NCBI RefSeq assembly: GCF_016745395.1
Contig: NZ_JAERVJ010000001.1
Coordinates: 372,001-436,000 of the forward strand
DNA: 64,000 bases
Direction: 5' to 3'
Source: Methylocystis sp. Sn-Cys
GTDB taxonomy: Bacteria > Pseudomonadota > Alphaproteobacteria > Rhizobiales > Beijerinckiaceae
Under the pieces are notes generated by a model that worked only from the letters and a program-made list of their open reading frames with translations, had not been told where the DNA came from and made no database searches. Positions 54,091 through 63,710 of this stretch are shown here, piece by piece (within the stretch, counting starts at the first letter, position 1; each line of letters begins with the position of its first letter). The position numbers and the translations under genes are program-made.

Positions 54091-55590
54091 ATGTTCAAAA
54101 AGCTTTTATTCTCCAGCGTGGCGTTCTGGGCCTTGGCGCTTCCCGCGCAAGCTGCCGATCTTCCCTCCCGCAAGGGTCCGCCGCCGGCCCCGCCCGCGCC
54201 GATCTTCACCTGGACGGGTTTCCACATCGGCTATAATTCCGGCTATGGCGGCGCGGTATATTCGGCGAATGTCGCCATCGCCAATCCCTTCTTGGGAACG
54301 ACGACGCGCACCTTCGACCAGGGCGGCGGCTGGTTCATCGGCGGGCAGGTCGGCTACGATTACCAATTTGCCAATGGCGTCGTGCTCGGCCTCGAGAGCG
54401 ATATGCAATGGAGCGACCTCGGCTCCTCGCATCAGGCGACGACCACGGCCTCCGCGCCATTGCTCTTCACTTACGCCAATACGCGGCAGAATCTCGACTG
54501 GTTCGGCACGACGCGCGGCCGGCTCGGCTTCGCCTTTGGGCGCCTGCTTCCTTACGTGACGGGCGGCGTCGCCTATGGCGAGGTTTCCGCCAATGGCGTG
54601 CAGGCGCTCGCCGCAGGCCTCGTCACCTCCGGCTATAGGCGCTCCACCAATGTGGGCTGGACCGCGGGCGCCGGCCTCGATATCTCCCTTTCAAACCGCC
54701 TCTCGGCGCGGGCGGAGTATCTTTATCTCCAACTGCCGGGCGTCTCCGCCCCCGCAGCCGGCCTGACGGCGCCGCCGCTGCCGGCGCTGGTCGGCTCATT
54801 CTCCACCGGCCTGATGCAGGCGCATATGGTCCGCGCAGGGGTCAACTACCACTTTGGCGGCGCCGGCGACTTCCTGCCGGAAGGCGGGGTTTTGGCCATG
54901 CTGTTTCAAAAGCCGGAGGTCGATTGGACCGGCTTTTATGTCGGCGTGAACGGCGGCTATGGCGGCGGCAAGGTCGGGGGCGTCACGGCTTTCGGGCAAC
55001 CCGGCCTCGCCTTCTCGACCTATGCCTCGAACCGCACGGGCGGAGCCATCGCGGGCGGACAGATCGGCTATAATTATCAGCTTGCCAACCAAATCGTCCT
55101 TGGCGTCGAAAGCGACGCGCAATGGAGCGGCGTGAAGGCCTGGCACCAGGCGACGACCGTGGGGGTTCCCGGCGGCTTCGTCTTCACCGACACGCCGAAC
55201 GGCATGAGCTGGTTCGGCACGACGCGCGCGCGTCTGGGCTTTGCCTCGGGGCGCGCCCTGGCCTACGCCACGGGCGGCGTCGCCTATGGCGAAATCACCA
55301 CGACGGGATTGCAGTTCGCCGGCGCGCTGTTTTCAGGGTCGGGCGCCCGCACGCATGTCGGCTGGACGGTTGGCGGCGGCTCCGAATATGCGCTGACGCA
55401 GAACCTTTCGCTGAAAGCCGAATATCTTTACGTCAGCCTCGACGGCGTCAGCGGTCCTGCCGTGGGCCTTGGCCTCACGCCCTTCGCCGGCGCTTTCACA
55501 ACGAGCCGCTTCACGACCAACGTCACCCGTGTTGGCCTCAACTGGCGTTTCGGCGGCGCGGCGCCCGCGCCGGTCGCCGCCAGCTACTGA
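54091..55590 (+). CDS. Outer membrane protein with two tandem OmpA-like barrels
   Basis: The 499-residue protein has a signal peptide (LLFSSVAFWALALPAQAADL) and two similar halves. Both show the Omp25/Hbp-like series: TWTGFHIGYNSGYGG versus DWTGFYVGVNGGYGG, GGQVGYDYQFANGVVLGLES versus GGQIGYNYQLANQIVLGVES, and WFGTTRGRLGFAFGRLLPYV versus WFGTTRARLGFASGRALAYA. Each half has about eight strands and could form its own barrel, or the whole a 16-strand barrel. Single-barrel relatives of 200-280 residues are common in rhizobiales. It separates ilvN from ilvC and has its own downstream hairpin. Confidence 0.9.
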   Translation: MFKKLLFSSVAFWALALPAQAADLPSRKGPPPAPPAPIFTWTGFHIGYNSGYGGAVYSANVAIANPFLGTTTRTFDQGGGWFIGGQVGYDYQFANGVVLGLESDMQWSDLGSSHQATTTASAPLLFTYANTRQNLDWFGTTRGRLGFAFGRLLPYVTGGVAYGEVSANGVQALAAGLVTSGYRRSTNVGWTAGAGLDISLSNRLSARAEYLYLQLPGVSAPAAGLTAPPLPALVGSFSTGLMQAHMVRAGVNYHFGGAGDFLPEGGVLAMLFQKPEVDWTGFYVGVNGGYGGGKVGGVTAFGQPGLAFSTYASNRTGGAIAGGQIGYNYQLANQIVLGVESDAQWSGVKAWHQATTVGVPGGFVFTDTPNGMSWFGTTRARLGFASGRALAYATGGVAYGEITTTGLQFAGALFSGSGARTHVGWTVGGGSEYALTQNLSLKAEYLYVSLDGVSGPAVGLGLTPFAGAFTTSRFTTNVTRVGLNWRFGGAAPAPVAASY

Positions 55591-56766
<1,176 letters not shown>

Positions 56767-56778
56767 GGCAAAATAAGG

Positions 56779-56809
56779 CCGGCGCGGGAAGGGGCTCCCG
56801 CGCCGGTTT
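56779..56809 (+). terminator. Intrinsic terminator of ilvC
   Basis: An 11-nt stem CCGGCGCGGGA (56779-56789) / TCCCGCGCCGG (56796-56806) with loop AGGGGC is followed by TTTC, 12 nt after the ilvC stop. Confidence 0.85.
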
Positions 56810-56830
56810 CTCGCGACGGGGGCAGGAGGC

Positions 56831-57715
56831 ATGCAGAGTGGGGGCAACCGCACGGTTGGGCTGACCGCCGCGGAAATGCGTCGCCTCATCTCCGAAATGC
56901 TCGAGCTGCGCATGCGCCGCGATTACGCGCGCTTTGCCGCCTATCTCGACCCTCGGGTCGTTGTCTATTGCAACGCATGGCGAGAGGGAATTGTCGGGCC
57001 CGACGTTTGGAACGGGGCCCCGGCGCTGCGCCAGCTTTTCCGCCGCACGGACGAGGATTATTTCCCGCTCGAGCACGAGATCCTCGACATTATGGTCGAC
57101 GGCGATCGCGCCGCGGTCCGCTGGCGGGGCGATTGGCGGCGCCACGCCACCAGCAAGATCTACACAATAGACGCCGCCCATTTCCTGCGCTGGGGCCCTG
57201 GCGGCCGCGTCGTCGAGATGCATGAGTTCTTCGACGCCCATAGCCCCGCGCTGTCCGCGACGCCGATTCAGCCGAATTTCGAAAGCCTGTTGACGCCTTT
57301 GCCCTCCGGTTTGAGCCGCGAGGATATGGAACAGCGGGCGCGCCGCCTCGTCAGTTTCGAAGCTGACGGGCCCGATCTCGACCTTCTGCGCGAATGGTGC
57401 TCCCCGGACATCGTCTGCGAATTCATGGGGGATCGACTACGCATTCCCTATGCGGGCCGTCATAAAGGGATCGAGACGATGCTCGGCATTATCCAGGCGA
57501 TCCGCGTCGATTTCGAACAATGGCCGCTTGTCGTGCCGGAAATGATTGCGGATGAGGCCAGAGTGGCGGGACGCCGGCAGGTGGCTTGGCGTCACCGTGG
57601 CACCGGTCGGGCCGGATGTTCGGAGCTGGCCGATTTTGTCAGATTCGAGGATGGGTTAGTCGTCGAATTTATCGAGTTTAGAGACACCGGCACGCTCATA
57701 CGCATGCAGGACTGA
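56831..57715 (+). CDS. Two-domain SnoaL/NTF2-like protein, paralogue 1
   Basis: The 294-residue protein has two halves, each like a SnoaL/NTF2 cone. The first runs from SEMLELRMRRDYARFAAYLD to FLRWGPGGRVVEMHEFFDAH; the second from LREWCSPDIVCEFMGDRLRI to ELADFVRFEDGLVVEFIEFR. The repeated ending (phi-RxxxGxVVExxEFxD) is typical of the superfamily, which includes ketosteroid isomerases, polyketide cyclases and non-catalytic ligand-binding proteins. No catalytic assignment is possible. A close paralogue lies 150 nt downstream. The start is taken at 56831. Confidence 0.82.
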   Translation: MQSGGNRTVGLTAAEMRRLISEMLELRMRRDYARFAAYLDPRVVVYCNAWREGIVGPDVWNGAPALRQLFRRTDEDYFPLEHEILDIMVDGDRAAVRWRGDWRRHATSKIYTIDAAHFLRWGPGGRVVEMHEFFDAHSPALSATPIQPNFESLLTPLPSGLSREDMEQRARRLVSFEADGPDLDLLREWCSPDIVCEFMGDRLRIPYAGRHKGIETMLGIIQAIRVDFEQWPLVVPEMIADEARVAGRRQVAWRHRGTGRAGCSELADFVRFEDGLVVEFIEFRDTGTLIRMQD

Positions 57716-57865
57716 CTGCTATTTGGGCTTCGCTGGCGCCGCTTACGGGCGTAAGCGTGTCGACAAAGCAGCCTCGCCTGCATAATTAATCAGAAGCAAA
57801 CCAAGCCGCCTGAGGGGCAGACGGCTTGGCGCGGGGCGAATGGAGCCCTCGAGGCGCAGGCTCAA

Positions 57866-58744
57866 ATGCACGGGTGGGACTGGCGTTCGAACCAGGACGC
57901 CGACAATGAGACGCGCAGGCGCGTCCACGATCTCTTGAAACGGCGCATGGCGGGCGACGCGCCGGCCGTCCTCGACTATTTCGCCGACGATGTGGAAATC
58001 AGCCACAACGGCGCAACTGTCGGCTATTTTCCAACCGGCCAGTGGCGCGGCCGCGACGCCTTGCGCGAGAATTTAAGACGCACCGACATCGAATATGAGC
58101 CACTCGACGCAGAGGTTCGGTCGGTGCTCGTTGAGGGCGCCGCCGCTGCGCTCCATTGCGTCGCCAATTGGCGACGCCGTGCGACCGGCCGAGTCTACGC
58201 CATGGACATGGCTTATTTCCTGCGCTGGCGGAAGGACAAGATCGTGCGGATGCACGAGTTCATCGATCATCACGCGGCCTCGCGCGCGGTCGATCCGCCG
58301 GGAAGTCTGGAAAAGCTGATGCGCGCGCCGGAGCCCGGTCTCGCCCGGGACGAGATGGTCCAGCGGATGACGGACGTCGGAAGCTTTTCCCGCCAGGGCC
58401 CGGACGTCGCGCTCTTCCGGCAATATTGCTCGCCGGATGTCGTCTGCGAATTTGTCGGCGATCGCTCGAAGATATTCTATGCGGGCCGCCACCGCGGGAT
58501 CGACGCTCTCACCAATATCATCCGGACTGTGGGCATGGAATTCGAGCAGGTAGGCGGCGCGGCGCCGGAGATGATCGTCGATGGCGGGGCGCTCGCCGTT
58601 CGCCGCTCCGTGGAGTGGCGCCACCGCGGCACGGGCCGGCGCGGCGTCGTCGACCTCGCAAATTTCGTACGCTTCGAAGACGGGATGATCGTCGAGCTCC
58701 TGGAGTTCCGCGACAATGTCGCGCTCCTGCAGATGCAGGGCTAG
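57866..58744 (+). CDS. Two-domain SnoaL/NTF2-like protein, paralogue 2
   Basis: The 292-residue protein has the same two-half layout and clear similarity to its upstream neighbour: AMDMAYFLRWRKDKIVRMHE in the first half, FRQYCSPDVVCEFVGDRSKI and DLANFVRFEDGMIVELLEFR in the second, both proteins ending in RMQD/QMQG. This indicates local gene duplication after fusion of two SnoaL domains. It is followed at 12 nt by the PhzF-family gene, so it is probably cotranscribed with it. The function is unknown; ligand binding or a small isomerase/cyclase activity are possibilities. Confidence 0.82.
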   Translation: MHGWDWRSNQDADNETRRRVHDLLKRRMAGDAPAVLDYFADDVEISHNGATVGYFPTGQWRGRDALRENLRRTDIEYEPLDAEVRSVLVEGAAAALHCVANWRRRATGRVYAMDMAYFLRWRKDKIVRMHEFIDHHAASRAVDPPGSLEKLMRAPEPGLARDEMVQRMTDVGSFSRQGPDVALFRQYCSPDVVCEFVGDRSKIFYAGRHRGIDALTNIIRTVGMEFEQVGGAAPEMIVDGGALAVRRSVEWRHRGTGRRGVVDLANFVRFEDGMIVELLEFRDNVALLQMQG

Positions 58745-58756
58745 TTCGAGAGAGAC

Positions 58757-59668
58757 GTGACGAGAAGCCTCTCCTATCACCTCCTTGACGTATTCACCGA
58801 CCGCCGCTTCGCGGGCAATCCGCTTGCGGTCGTGGAGCTCGACGCGCCGTTGCGGGACGCCGAGATGCAGGACGTCGCCCGCGAGTTCAATCTCAGCGAG
58901 ACGGTGTTCCTCTCGGAGCCGCGAGACCCGACGAACAGCGCCCGCATCCGCATTTTTACGCCCAAGCGCGAACTGCCCTTCGCCGGCCACCCGACCATTG
59001 GCGCCGCAGCTCTTCTTGCGGAGCAGCGGGCAGGAGAGCTTCTCTCCCGGCATGGGATCGTGGTGGCGCTGGAAGCCGCGATCGGCGTGCTACGCTGCGA
59101 GGCGTTGCGGGGCTTCGGCAAAGCCACCTATGTCGAAGTCACGCCGCCCTTCACGCCGCAGCGCCTCGACGGCGCCCCTTCGGCCGCAGCACTTGCTTCC
59201 GCACTCTCGCTTTCAGTCGAGGACATCGGCTTCGGGTCGCATGTCCCGGTCGTTTACGCGGCTGGTCCGGCCTTCGTCTTTGTGCCGGTGCGCTCGCGCG
59301 AGGTTCTCGATCGGGCTCGCCGCTCGCCGGATGCGTTTTCCGCGGCGATGGGCGCGGCCGTCGGCGCCTATCTTTACACAAGAGAGACAGTCGATACGGC
59401 CTGCGCCATCAACGCCCGAATGTTCGCTAATGGGGTCGGCATAGACGAAGATCCTGCGACCGGCGCCGCCGCCGCGGCCTTCGCCGGAGTGGCGCTGGAG
59501 TTCGAACGTCCCGCTGACGGCGAGCATCAGCTCTTCATCGAGCAAGGGCACGCAATGGGCCGCCCGTCGCGCATCACCTTGCGGATGGCGGTCGAGAACC
59601 GGGAGCTGACGCGAATCGCCATTGGCGGCCAGGTGGTGCGCGTCGGGCAGGGGAGGCTGTTCATTTGA
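58757..59668 (+). CDS. PhzF-family isomerase/epimerase-like protein
   Basis: The 303-residue protein, from a GTG start, belongs to the PhzF/diaminopimelate-epimerase-fold family: YHLLDVFTDRRFAGNPLAVV, the catalytic-Glu region REFNLSETVFLS, RIRIFTPKRELPFAGHPTIG and the C-terminal NGVGIDEDPATGAAAAAF. PhzF itself isomerises trans-2,3-dihydro-3-hydroxyanthranilate, but most homologues have unknown substrates and no phenazine genes are present. It lies between the second SnoaL-like gene and the Nudix gene, overlapping the latter (TTGA). Confidence 0.92.
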   Translation: MTRSLSYHLLDVFTDRRFAGNPLAVVELDAPLRDAEMQDVAREFNLSETVFLSEPRDPTNSARIRIFTPKRELPFAGHPTIGAAALLAEQRAGELLSRHGIVVALEAAIGVLRCEALRGFGKATYVEVTPPFTPQRLDGAPSAAALASALSLSVEDIGFGSHVPVVYAAGPAFVFVPVRSREVLDRARRSPDAFSAAMGAAVGAYLYTRETVDTACAINARMFANGVGIDEDPATGAAAAAFAGVALEFERPADGEHQLFIEQGHAMGRPSRITLRMAVENRELTRIAIGGQVVRVGQGRLFI

Positions 59669-60387
59669 GCGACGCGCCGCAAATTGTCGAGGTCGACAGG
59701 CTCGATTGCCGTCTCGTCGCGCATCGCTGGGCTTACGCCGAGGAAGCGGCCGAGGAGATGGGCCGGCATTGGGACGAGCGGGTCGCACGCAATCCGGCCC
59801 TCTATGACGGGCCTGTGCTGCTCGCTTGCCGCGCCGAGGTCGTCGAGGACGCCGGCCAGCGGACGCTCAGGCTCGACGCCTTCGAGACCCGCTTTTCGCA
59901 TTTCCTTGGCTGGCGGGAGTTGGGCTGGCGGGATACGAGTGTTTTCAACTGCTTCGCCATGCCGGCCGTGCGCTCTAGCGACGGGTGCTATCTCCTGGGC
60001 GAGATGGGCCCCGGCCATTCCGTCGCCGGCTACCGCTATTTTCCCGGCGGCACACCCGACCCCTCCGATGTCATCGAGGGCGGCGTGGTCGATCTGGAGG
60101 GAAGTCTCGTGCGCGAGCTTCTCGAAGAGACGGGGCTTCACGCTGCCGACGGCGCCGCGGCGCCGGGCTGGAGCGTGATTTTCGATGGCCAGCGCATCGC
60201 CTGCCTCAAACGGATAGACTGGCCGGCGCCGGCCTCGGCGATAAGAGAACAAGTGCGCGCGCATATCGCGGGGGAGGCCAAGCCAGAGCTCAGCGACGCG
60301 CATATGCTGGCGCCGGGGCGTCACGTCGATCCGCGCCTTCCGACCTTCATGACCGCCTTTCTGGCCCACGCGGCTGCTTGGGCCTGA
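59665..60387 (+). CDS. Nudix-type hydrolase
   Basis: The 240-residue protein from a TTG start (overlapping the PhzF stop as TTGA) has an N-terminal substrate-recognition part and a C-terminal Nudix domain. The core LEGSLVRELLEETGL keeps the RELxEExGL metal motif. The preceding Gly-x5-Glu region is expanded (YRYFPGGTPDPSDVIEGGVV), so the Nudix box is atypical. The N-terminal RNPALYDGPVLLACRAEVVE motif is seen in proteins annotated as Nudix hydrolases of unknown substrate. It may process a nucleotide or phospho-metabolite related to the PhzF reaction, by context only. Confidence 0.85.
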   Translation: MSDAPQIVEVDRLDCRLVAHRWAYAEEAAEEMGRHWDERVARNPALYDGPVLLACRAEVVEDAGQRTLRLDAFETRFSHFLGWRELGWRDTSVFNCFAMPAVRSSDGCYLLGEMGPGHSVAGYRYFPGGTPDPSDVIEGGVVDLEGSLVRELLEETGLHAADGAAAPGWSVIFDGQRIACLKRIDWPAPASAIREQVRAHIAGEAKPELSDAHMLAPGRHVDPRLPTFMTAFLAHAAAWA

Positions 60388-60433
60388 AATTCCCCGGCTG
60401 AATTTCCCCTTTGCTCGGTATAGATTGCCGGCC

Positions 60434-62221
60434 ATGACACGAACGGAAACATTCGGCTGCACCGGAGACGAGCACATTGCCGCCATCCGGGCCGGGCTTG
60501 CCGGCCGGGCCCTCGTCTTCGTCGGCATGATGGGCTCGGGCAAAAGCGCTATCGGCCAGCGCCTCGCGATGCGCCTGGGATTGCCCTTCGTGGACGCCGA
60601 CGCGGAGATCGTCACGGCAGCCGCCGGCATGACTATCCCCGAGATCTTCGCCAAATATGGCGAGCGCTACTTTCGTGACGGCGAGCGCCGGGTGATCATG
60701 CGGCTCCTCAATGCGGGGCCGATGGTGCTGGCCACCGGAGGCGGCGCTTTCATGGACCCGCGCACGCGCGAGCGGATCGGCGAGCGGGCGATTTCCGTCT
60801 GGCTGGACGCCGATCTGAAGACGCTGATGAAGCGCGTGCGCCGCAAGAACGACCGCCCGCTGCTCCACACTGACGACCCAGAAGAAACGCTGCGCCAGCT
60901 CCTCGAAAAGCGCCGGCCGGTCTATGAGCTCGCCGACATTCGCGTTCAATCGCGCGACGAGCCGCAGGACGTTATGGTGGAGGAGACGCTCGACGCCCTT
61001 TTCGCCAGCCTGCCGCGCGTTGCCGCCGCCCGCGCCGCGCAGAAGAAGGATTTTACCAAGGCCATGACCCATCTGCATTTGGACCGTCCGCAGACCGAGC
61101 AGGGCGCAGCGCATCGAGAGACCGTGCATGTCGCGCTGGGCGGGCGCTCCTATGACATTTTCATCGGCTCTAATCTCCTCGAAGAGGCGGGAGAGCATAT
61201 CAAGCGCGTCGCGCCCGGCGCGGCCTGCGCGATCGTGACCGACGAGAATGTCGCCCGGCTGCATCTGGCCACGCTCGAAGAAAGCCTGAAAAAGGCGGGC
61301 ATCCGCTATTCGACGATCGTCGTGAAGCCTGGCGAAGGCTCTAAGTCGCTCACGACCTTCGGGCGCGTCTGCGACGAGGTGCTCGAGGCCAAGATCGAGC
61401 GCCGCGACCTGATCGTCGCCTTCGGCGGCGGCGTCGTGGGCGATCTCGCGGGTTATGTCGCGGCGAGCGTGCGCCGCGGCTCGCTCTTCGTGCAAATCCC
61501 GACGACGCTCCTCTCGCAGGTCGATTCCTCGGTTGGCGGCAAGACCGGGATCAACTCCTCCTTCGGCAAGAATCTCCTCGGCGCCTTCCACCAGCCCTTG
61601 CTGGTGCTCGCCGACGTCGACGTGCTGCGCACCCTCTCGCTGCGCGAGTTCCGCGCCGGCTACGCCGAGGTGGTGAAATATGGCCTCATCGGCGACAAGC
61701 GCTTCTTCGAATGGCTGGAGGCCGACGTCGAGGCCGTGTTCCACAGCCGCGCCGAACAGATTTGCGCCGTGGCGGTGAGCTGCGAGACCAAGGCGATGAT
61801 CGTCGCGCGGGACGAAACGGAGCAAGGCGACCGCGCCTTGCTCAATCTCGGCCACACCTTCGGCCACGCCTTCGAGCTGCTCACCGGCTACGACAGCGAG
61901 CGGCTCGTCCATGGCGAGGGCGTCGCCATCGGCATGGCCTGCGCCGCGCGCTTCTCGACTCGGCTCGGCCTCTGCTCGAAGGAAGACGCCGACCGCATCG
62001 CGCGGCATCTCGCGAGCGTCGGCCTGCCGACCGAAATCCGGCAGATCCCCGGCTGGAACGCCGACGTTCACGCCATCGTCAGCGCCATGTATCAAGACAA
62101 GAAGGTTGAAGCCGGGGCTCTCACCTTCATTCTCCTGCGCGCGATCGGCGAAGCTTTCATCGCGAAGTCGGTCGAGCCGACCGAGGTCCTTGGCTTTCTC
62201 AACGACGAATTGGCGCGGTAA
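60434..62221 (+). CDS. aroKB: Bifunctional shikimate kinase / 3-dehydroquinate synthase
   Basis: One continuous 595-codon frame encodes two shikimate-pathway enzymes. Residues 1-200 are shikimate kinase: Walker A GMMGSGKSAIGQRL (K37), FVDADAEIVTAAAGMTIPEI, LATGGGAFMD and the RRKNDRPLL lid. A linker of about 30 residues (RAAQKKDFTKAMTHLHLDRP) leads to dehydroquinate synthase from about residue 230: VALGGRSYDIFIGSNLLEEA, FGGGVVGDLAGYVAASVRRG, SQVDSSVGGKTGINSSFGKN and NLGHTFGHAFELLTGY. The two genes are usually separate but adjacent in alphaproteobacteria. An internal ATG in the linker (MTHLHLDRP) could allow a separate AroB. Confidence 0.95.
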   Translation: MTRTETFGCTGDEHIAAIRAGLAGRALVFVGMMGSGKSAIGQRLAMRLGLPFVDADAEIVTAAAGMTIPEIFAKYGERYFRDGERRVIMRLLNAGPMVLATGGGAFMDPRTRERIGERAISVWLDADLKTLMKRVRRKNDRPLLHTDDPEETLRQLLEKRRPVYELADIRVQSRDEPQDVMVEETLDALFASLPRVAAARAAQKKDFTKAMTHLHLDRPQTEQGAAHRETVHVALGGRSYDIFIGSNLLEEAGEHIKRVAPGAACAIVTDENVARLHLATLEESLKKAGIRYSTIVVKPGEGSKSLTTFGRVCDEVLEAKIERRDLIVAFGGGVVGDLAGYVAASVRRGSLFVQIPTTLLSQVDSSVGGKTGINSSFGKNLLGAFHQPLLVLADVDVLRTLSLREFRAGYAEVVKYGLIGDKRFFEWLEADVEAVFHSRAEQICAVAVSCETKAMIVARDETEQGDRALLNLGHTFGHAFELLTGYDSERLVHGEGVAIGMACAARFSTRLGLCSKEDADRIARHLASVGLPTEIRQIPGWNADVHAIVSAMYQDKKVEAGALTFILLRAIGEAFIAKSVEPTEVLGFLNDELAR

Positions 62222-62226
62222 CGGTC

Positions 62227-63531
62227 ATGCACGGGCTCGACACCGGCGGCGGCGGGTCTTTCGCGTGGACGGACGTGCTCGTCGTCATCGCCTGCGTTTT
62301 GCTGTCGGCCTTTTTCTCCGGCTCCGAGACGGCGCTGACTGCGGCCTCGCACGCCCGCATGCATACGCTCGAAAAAGAGGGCGACAAGCGCGCCGGAGCC
62401 GTCAACCGGCTGCTGCGTCAGCGCAACCGCATGATCGCGGCGCTGCTGCTCGGCAGCACTTTGGTCAATATCGGCGGCTCGGCCTTCACCACGAGCGTGC
62501 TGACAGCGGTCGCCGGGGAAAACGGCGCGGTCTACGCCACGATCCTCATGACGGCGTTGCTTCTGGTCTTCGCGGAGGTTCTGCCGAAAACGCTCGCGAT
62601 CAACCACCCCGACGCCATGTCGCTGCGCGTGGCGCGTTTCATCATGCCGTTTGTTTCGATCTTCGGGCCGGTGCTGGCGGCGGTGGAGTGGTTCGTGCGG
62701 ACCGTGCTGGGCCTCGTGGGCGTGGAGCTCAGCCATGGCCGCACCTTGATCTCGCCCTATGAGGAGCTCAAGGGCGCGGTCGATATTCTGCATGAAGAGG
62801 GCGAGGTCGAGCGCTCGGCGCGCGACATGTTCGGCGGCGTGCTCGATTTGCAGGTACTGCATGTCGCCGATGTGATGATCCACCGCACCAAAATGCGCAC
62901 GATCGACGCCGATCTTCCTCCCGTCCAGATCGTGCGCGAGGTGCTGTCGTCGCCGTTCACACGCCTGCCGCTGTGGCGGGAGCGACCGGATAATTTCGTC
63001 GGCGTGCTGCATTCGAAGGATCTGCTGCGGGCGCTGGACGCCGCCGGCGGCGACGCCGCGAAGATTGACGTCGACGAGGTGATGTTCGCCCCCTGGTTCG
63101 TGCCGGAGGCGACGACGCTCGAAGATCAGCTCGAGGCCTTCCTCAAGCGCAAGACGCATTTCGCGCTGGTCGTGGACGAATATGGCGAGGTGATGGGCCT
63201 CGTCACCCTCGAAGACATTCTGGAGGAGATCGTCGGCGATATTCGCGACGAGCACGATCTCGCCGTGCAGGGCGTTCGGCCGCAGCCGGACGGTTCGGTG
63301 CTGGTCGACGGCGCGGTGCCGGTGCGCGACCTCAACCGCGTCATGGCCTGGAGCCTGCCGGACGAGGAGGCGACGACCATCGCTGGCCTCGTGATCCATG
63401 AGGCGGGCGCGATTCCCGAGGCGGGCCAGGTGTTCACCTTCCACGGCTTCCGCTTCGAAGTGATGCGCCGGATCCGAAACCGCGTAACTGCGCTGCGGGT
63501 GACGCCGCAGGAGGCCGAGGCGGGGGTCTGA
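62227..63531 (+). CDS. CorC/HlyC-family (CNNM) transporter or Mg/Co-resistance protein
   Basis: The 434-residue inner-membrane protein has a CNNM transmembrane domain (about 15-190) with LLSAFFSGSETALTAASHAR and LLLGSTLVNIGGSAFTTSVL. Two cytosolic CBS domains follow (VADVMIHRTKMRTIDADLPP; FLKRKTHFALVVDEYGEVMG then LVTLEDILEEIVGDI). A C-terminal CorC_HlyC module ends it (VDGAVPVRDLNRVMAW). Members are linked to Mg2+/Co2+ efflux. It begins 5 nt after aroKB and is likely cotranscribed. Confidence 0.94.
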   Translation: MHGLDTGGGGSFAWTDVLVVIACVLLSAFFSGSETALTAASHARMHTLEKEGDKRAGAVNRLLRQRNRMIAALLLGSTLVNIGGSAFTTSVLTAVAGENGAVYATILMTALLLVFAEVLPKTLAINHPDAMSLRVARFIMPFVSIFGPVLAAVEWFVRTVLGLVGVELSHGRTLISPYEELKGAVDILHEEGEVERSARDMFGGVLDLQVLHVADVMIHRTKMRTIDADLPPVQIVREVLSSPFTRLPLWRERPDNFVGVLHSKDLLRALDAAGGDAAKIDVDEVMFAPWFVPEATTLEDQLEAFLKRKTHFALVVDEYGEVMGLVTLEDILEEIVGDIRDEHDLAVQGVRPQPDGSVLVDGAVPVRDLNRVMAWSLPDEEATTIAGLVIHEAGAIPEAGQVFTFHGFRFEVMRRIRNRVTALRVTPQEAEAGV

Positions 63532-63540
63532 GCTAACGCC

Positions 63541-63622
63541 GTCATTGCGAGGAGCGTAGCGACGAAGCAATCCAGGCCGGCCACCGAGGCTCGCGGATTG
63601 CGTCGCTGCGCTCGCAATGACG
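63541..63622. repeat. Palindromic intergenic repeat, type 1 (copy 7)
   Basis: GTCATTGCGAGGAGCGTAGC and CGCTGCGCTCGCAATGACG enclose GAAGCAATCC and a diverged GGATTGCGTC. It sits just after the CorC-like gene. Confidence 0.85.
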
Positions 63623-63710
63623 GGGACGCCCACCCCGCTGTCATCTCGCTGTGACCTGAATCTGTTGAATGACGCAAGACTAATCCGATGGCGGGGAGGC
63701 GAACACGCTC

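Noticed and set aside
58757-59668. Phenazine biosynthesis locus based on PhzF
   Set aside because: No phzA/B/D/E/G genes; PhzF-fold proteins are widespread with other roles.
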